Source: Gari tellinella
Lineage: Eukaryota; Mollusca; Bivalvia; Cardiida; Psammobiidae
Direction of reading: 5' to 3'
Assembly: GCA_922989275.2 (NCBI GenBank)
Contig: OV277871.1
Location: 30,576,693-30,640,692 of the forward strand
Length of the DNA stretch: 64,000 nucleotides
The position numbers were made by a program, and so were the translations under genes. Of this stretch, positions 62,626-64,000 are shown piece by piece (position 1 is the stretch's first letter; each line of letters begins with the position of its first letter). The notes below the pieces were generated by a model. It saw only the letters and a list, made by a program, of their open reading frames with translations, made no database searches and was not told the DNA's origin.

Positions 62626-63840
62626 ATCTCACACTAAATTTGACGATGGAAGGGTTTAGTAATGTACGTTTAGTAAATTCATCCATGAAATCAAAGATCG
62701 AAGAAGTAAATAACACGTATCAAAAAAAGAAAAAAAAGAAAAACCACACACATCCAAATTAATGTAATATTTTGCTCTTCTTGAAGTTACCGTCAGTAGT
62801 AATGCTGGTTCTTTGCCTTCAATTAGCCCCGAGGGCGTGATGGTGTTGATAGGTTGACCTCGTAATGACCGTATCCTGCGGTAAGCGAGTGACTCGGCGT
62901 ATCACCTGAACTCGTTTTCTGCAATAGGACGTCCGGTAGAAATACCAAAGACACCGTAAATTAAGCAGGTGACACTTTACTCCGAAACGTTTAAAATTAA
63001 GATATATAGCCCGAGAGAGATAAAAACACAGTTTAACGAATAACCAATAGTATGCAACGTCAAAAAGTCTCGTATGCATCAAGACGGCGGCAAAGGCCTA
63101 AAAGGCTCGACCTCACTATTCGTTCGTAATGACAAAACTGGATACTTTTTGCGCTGCATATCTGCCTATCTTCTAAAACGCCTCAATTGAAAAATACTTC
63201 ATTTGCAATAGCCTAGAAAGAACTATTCTAAAAATAATGCGTTCATTCGCGCTATGTTTTGGGGACAAATTTGCAGAACGTTATTAGGCGGCGCTTAAGG
63301 TGGTTCGCGGGTCAGCTTATTCTGTGTCAGAATTCTTTGAAACCTTGATTAAATTGAAATATACCATATGGAGAGTGAAAAATCGTTAAAATAAAAAAAA
63401 CTTACAGTGCCGTTTTTTTCTGACAGGACCTTTTGTCGAAAAAAGCTCCTTTTTTGATAAACAGGAATATTTTCTTTATAAAATGATATAACTCAATAAT
63501 TTCTGTACATCCAAGTAAACTGTACATAGACTATAAGATATTGGGCAAACAAAAGTATTTTATGACATATTTGTTGGAAATATCAATATTTAAAAAAAGT
63601 CAAATTCTGAAAATCTCAAATTACAAAAAATCTAGCTGTATAACGTACACTTATTTTACTCTTATTAGATAGATATAACTTAATTCTACTAGTCACAAAA
63701 ATTTAATGAAAATCTACAGTGGAATTTACATTTTATACATGATTTCCTGAAATTCTGACAAAATGTAAACACAAAACGAGTAACCTCCCTTAAGTTCAAC
63801 TTTAAAATGCCGTCAGCTCTAAATAATACCATAAGTCAAA
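62626..63840. other. Unclassified end region
   Basis: About 62820-63110 is visibly richer in G+C (CCCCGAGGGCGTGATGG, GTGACTCGGCGTATCACC) than its surroundings, but no exon could be defined there. From 63280, GGCGGCGCTTAAGGTGGTTC then GCGGGTCA begins an AT-rich stretch that looks like an interspersed repeat. No gene called. Confidence 0.4.
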
Positions 63841-64000
63841 CCTGTAATAAGGGACCATTGAAAACGGTAGCCTGTAGATCTTTAAAGGCAAGTGACTGCT
63901 TAATGCATAACAAAAGTAATGCATAAAAGCTCCTTTAGGATCTATCTTTTAGCATTATTTTTGTCCTGTGTTAAGCTGCCATCTGTCATATAGGCTATAA
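63841..64000. mobile_element. PalH-like element, partial at window edge
   Basis: AAGTGACTGCTTAATGCATA then ACAAAAGTAATGCATAAAAG; CTCCTTTAGGATCTATCTTT partner; ends CTGCCATCTGTCATATAGGC. Confidence 0.5.

Noticed and set aside
62819..63082. 87-codon minus-strand ORF in a G+C-richer block
   Set aside because: Aromatic/Cys-rich composition without a recognisable domain and no splice or start support.
1..64000. CRISPR-like arrays from the regularly recurring hairpins
   Set aside because: Repeats are dispersed, in both orientations, with target duplications; the DNA is eukaryotic with spliced genes.

Overview
This looks like bivalve mollusc nuclear DNA, probably a heterodont clam (the species level is a guess). 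It is AT-rich, rich in ACATGTA words, has spliced genes with GT/AG introns, and carries a repeat that begins AGCTCACCTGGCACG, a type I associate with molluscan genomes. There are no bacterial genes, operons or CRISPR arrays. Nearly all of the window is a dense, nested mosaic of short non-autonomous inverted-repeat elements (MITE-like). The family names PalA to PalR used here are mine.

Genes. (1) Positions 1-3449 (+) hold the last three coding exons of a SPRYD7 orthologue, with intact reading frame and splice sites. (2) Positions 15066-17021 (-) hold an intact 651-codon single-exon ORF that looks like the envelope glycoprotein of a gypsy/errantivirus-type retroelement. It has a signal peptide, Cys-rich ectodomain, several N-glycosylation sites, one transmembrane helix and a tail, but no gag-pol or LTR was recognised beside it. 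(3) Position 33310 (+) begins a candidate signal-peptide first exon of an unidentified secreted protein. (4) Position 51997 (+) begins a candidate first exon of an FKBP2-like ER prolyl isomerase. No later exon of either (3) or (4) was recognised in the window.

Layout. 1-12 kb: SPRYD7 and its repeat-filled introns and 3' side, dominated by PalA, PalB, PalF, PalG and PalH. 12-14.5 kb: a diverged duplicated block of PalC- and PalS-type elements. 14.6-17.3 kb: the env-like gene between a PalG copy and a tandem array. 17.7-22.8 kb: a mariner-like remnant, PalD and PalC copies, and a CACTA-ended element inside a PalA copy. 23-33 kb: PalA, PalE, PalD and PalG, with a 32-bp minisatellite in the end of one PalE copy. 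33-52 kb: the secreted-protein exon, a 126-bp tandem duplication, (AGAC)n satellite, molluscan repeats, and many PalC and PalE copies. 52-64 kb: the FKBP2-like exon, a ~1 kb repeat with 170-bp subunits, a 75-bp-arm palindrome inside a PalA copy, nested PalA/PalB, and ends with poorly recognised sequence.

The most notable pattern is modular. Families with different ends and different targets (TTAA versus TA) carry the same central palindromes. One core (CAAACAG...GATCAGACGCC) sits in PalC, PalD and PalE and, in related form, PalG. A second (AGCAGGTTGAAAGTAAAGCAG) sits in PalA and, in related form, PalH. A third (GAATCGTCT...AGACGATTC) sits in PalF and PalK. Differences between families are mirrored on both arms. 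Nested copies give empty/filled site comparisons that directly show the target sites.
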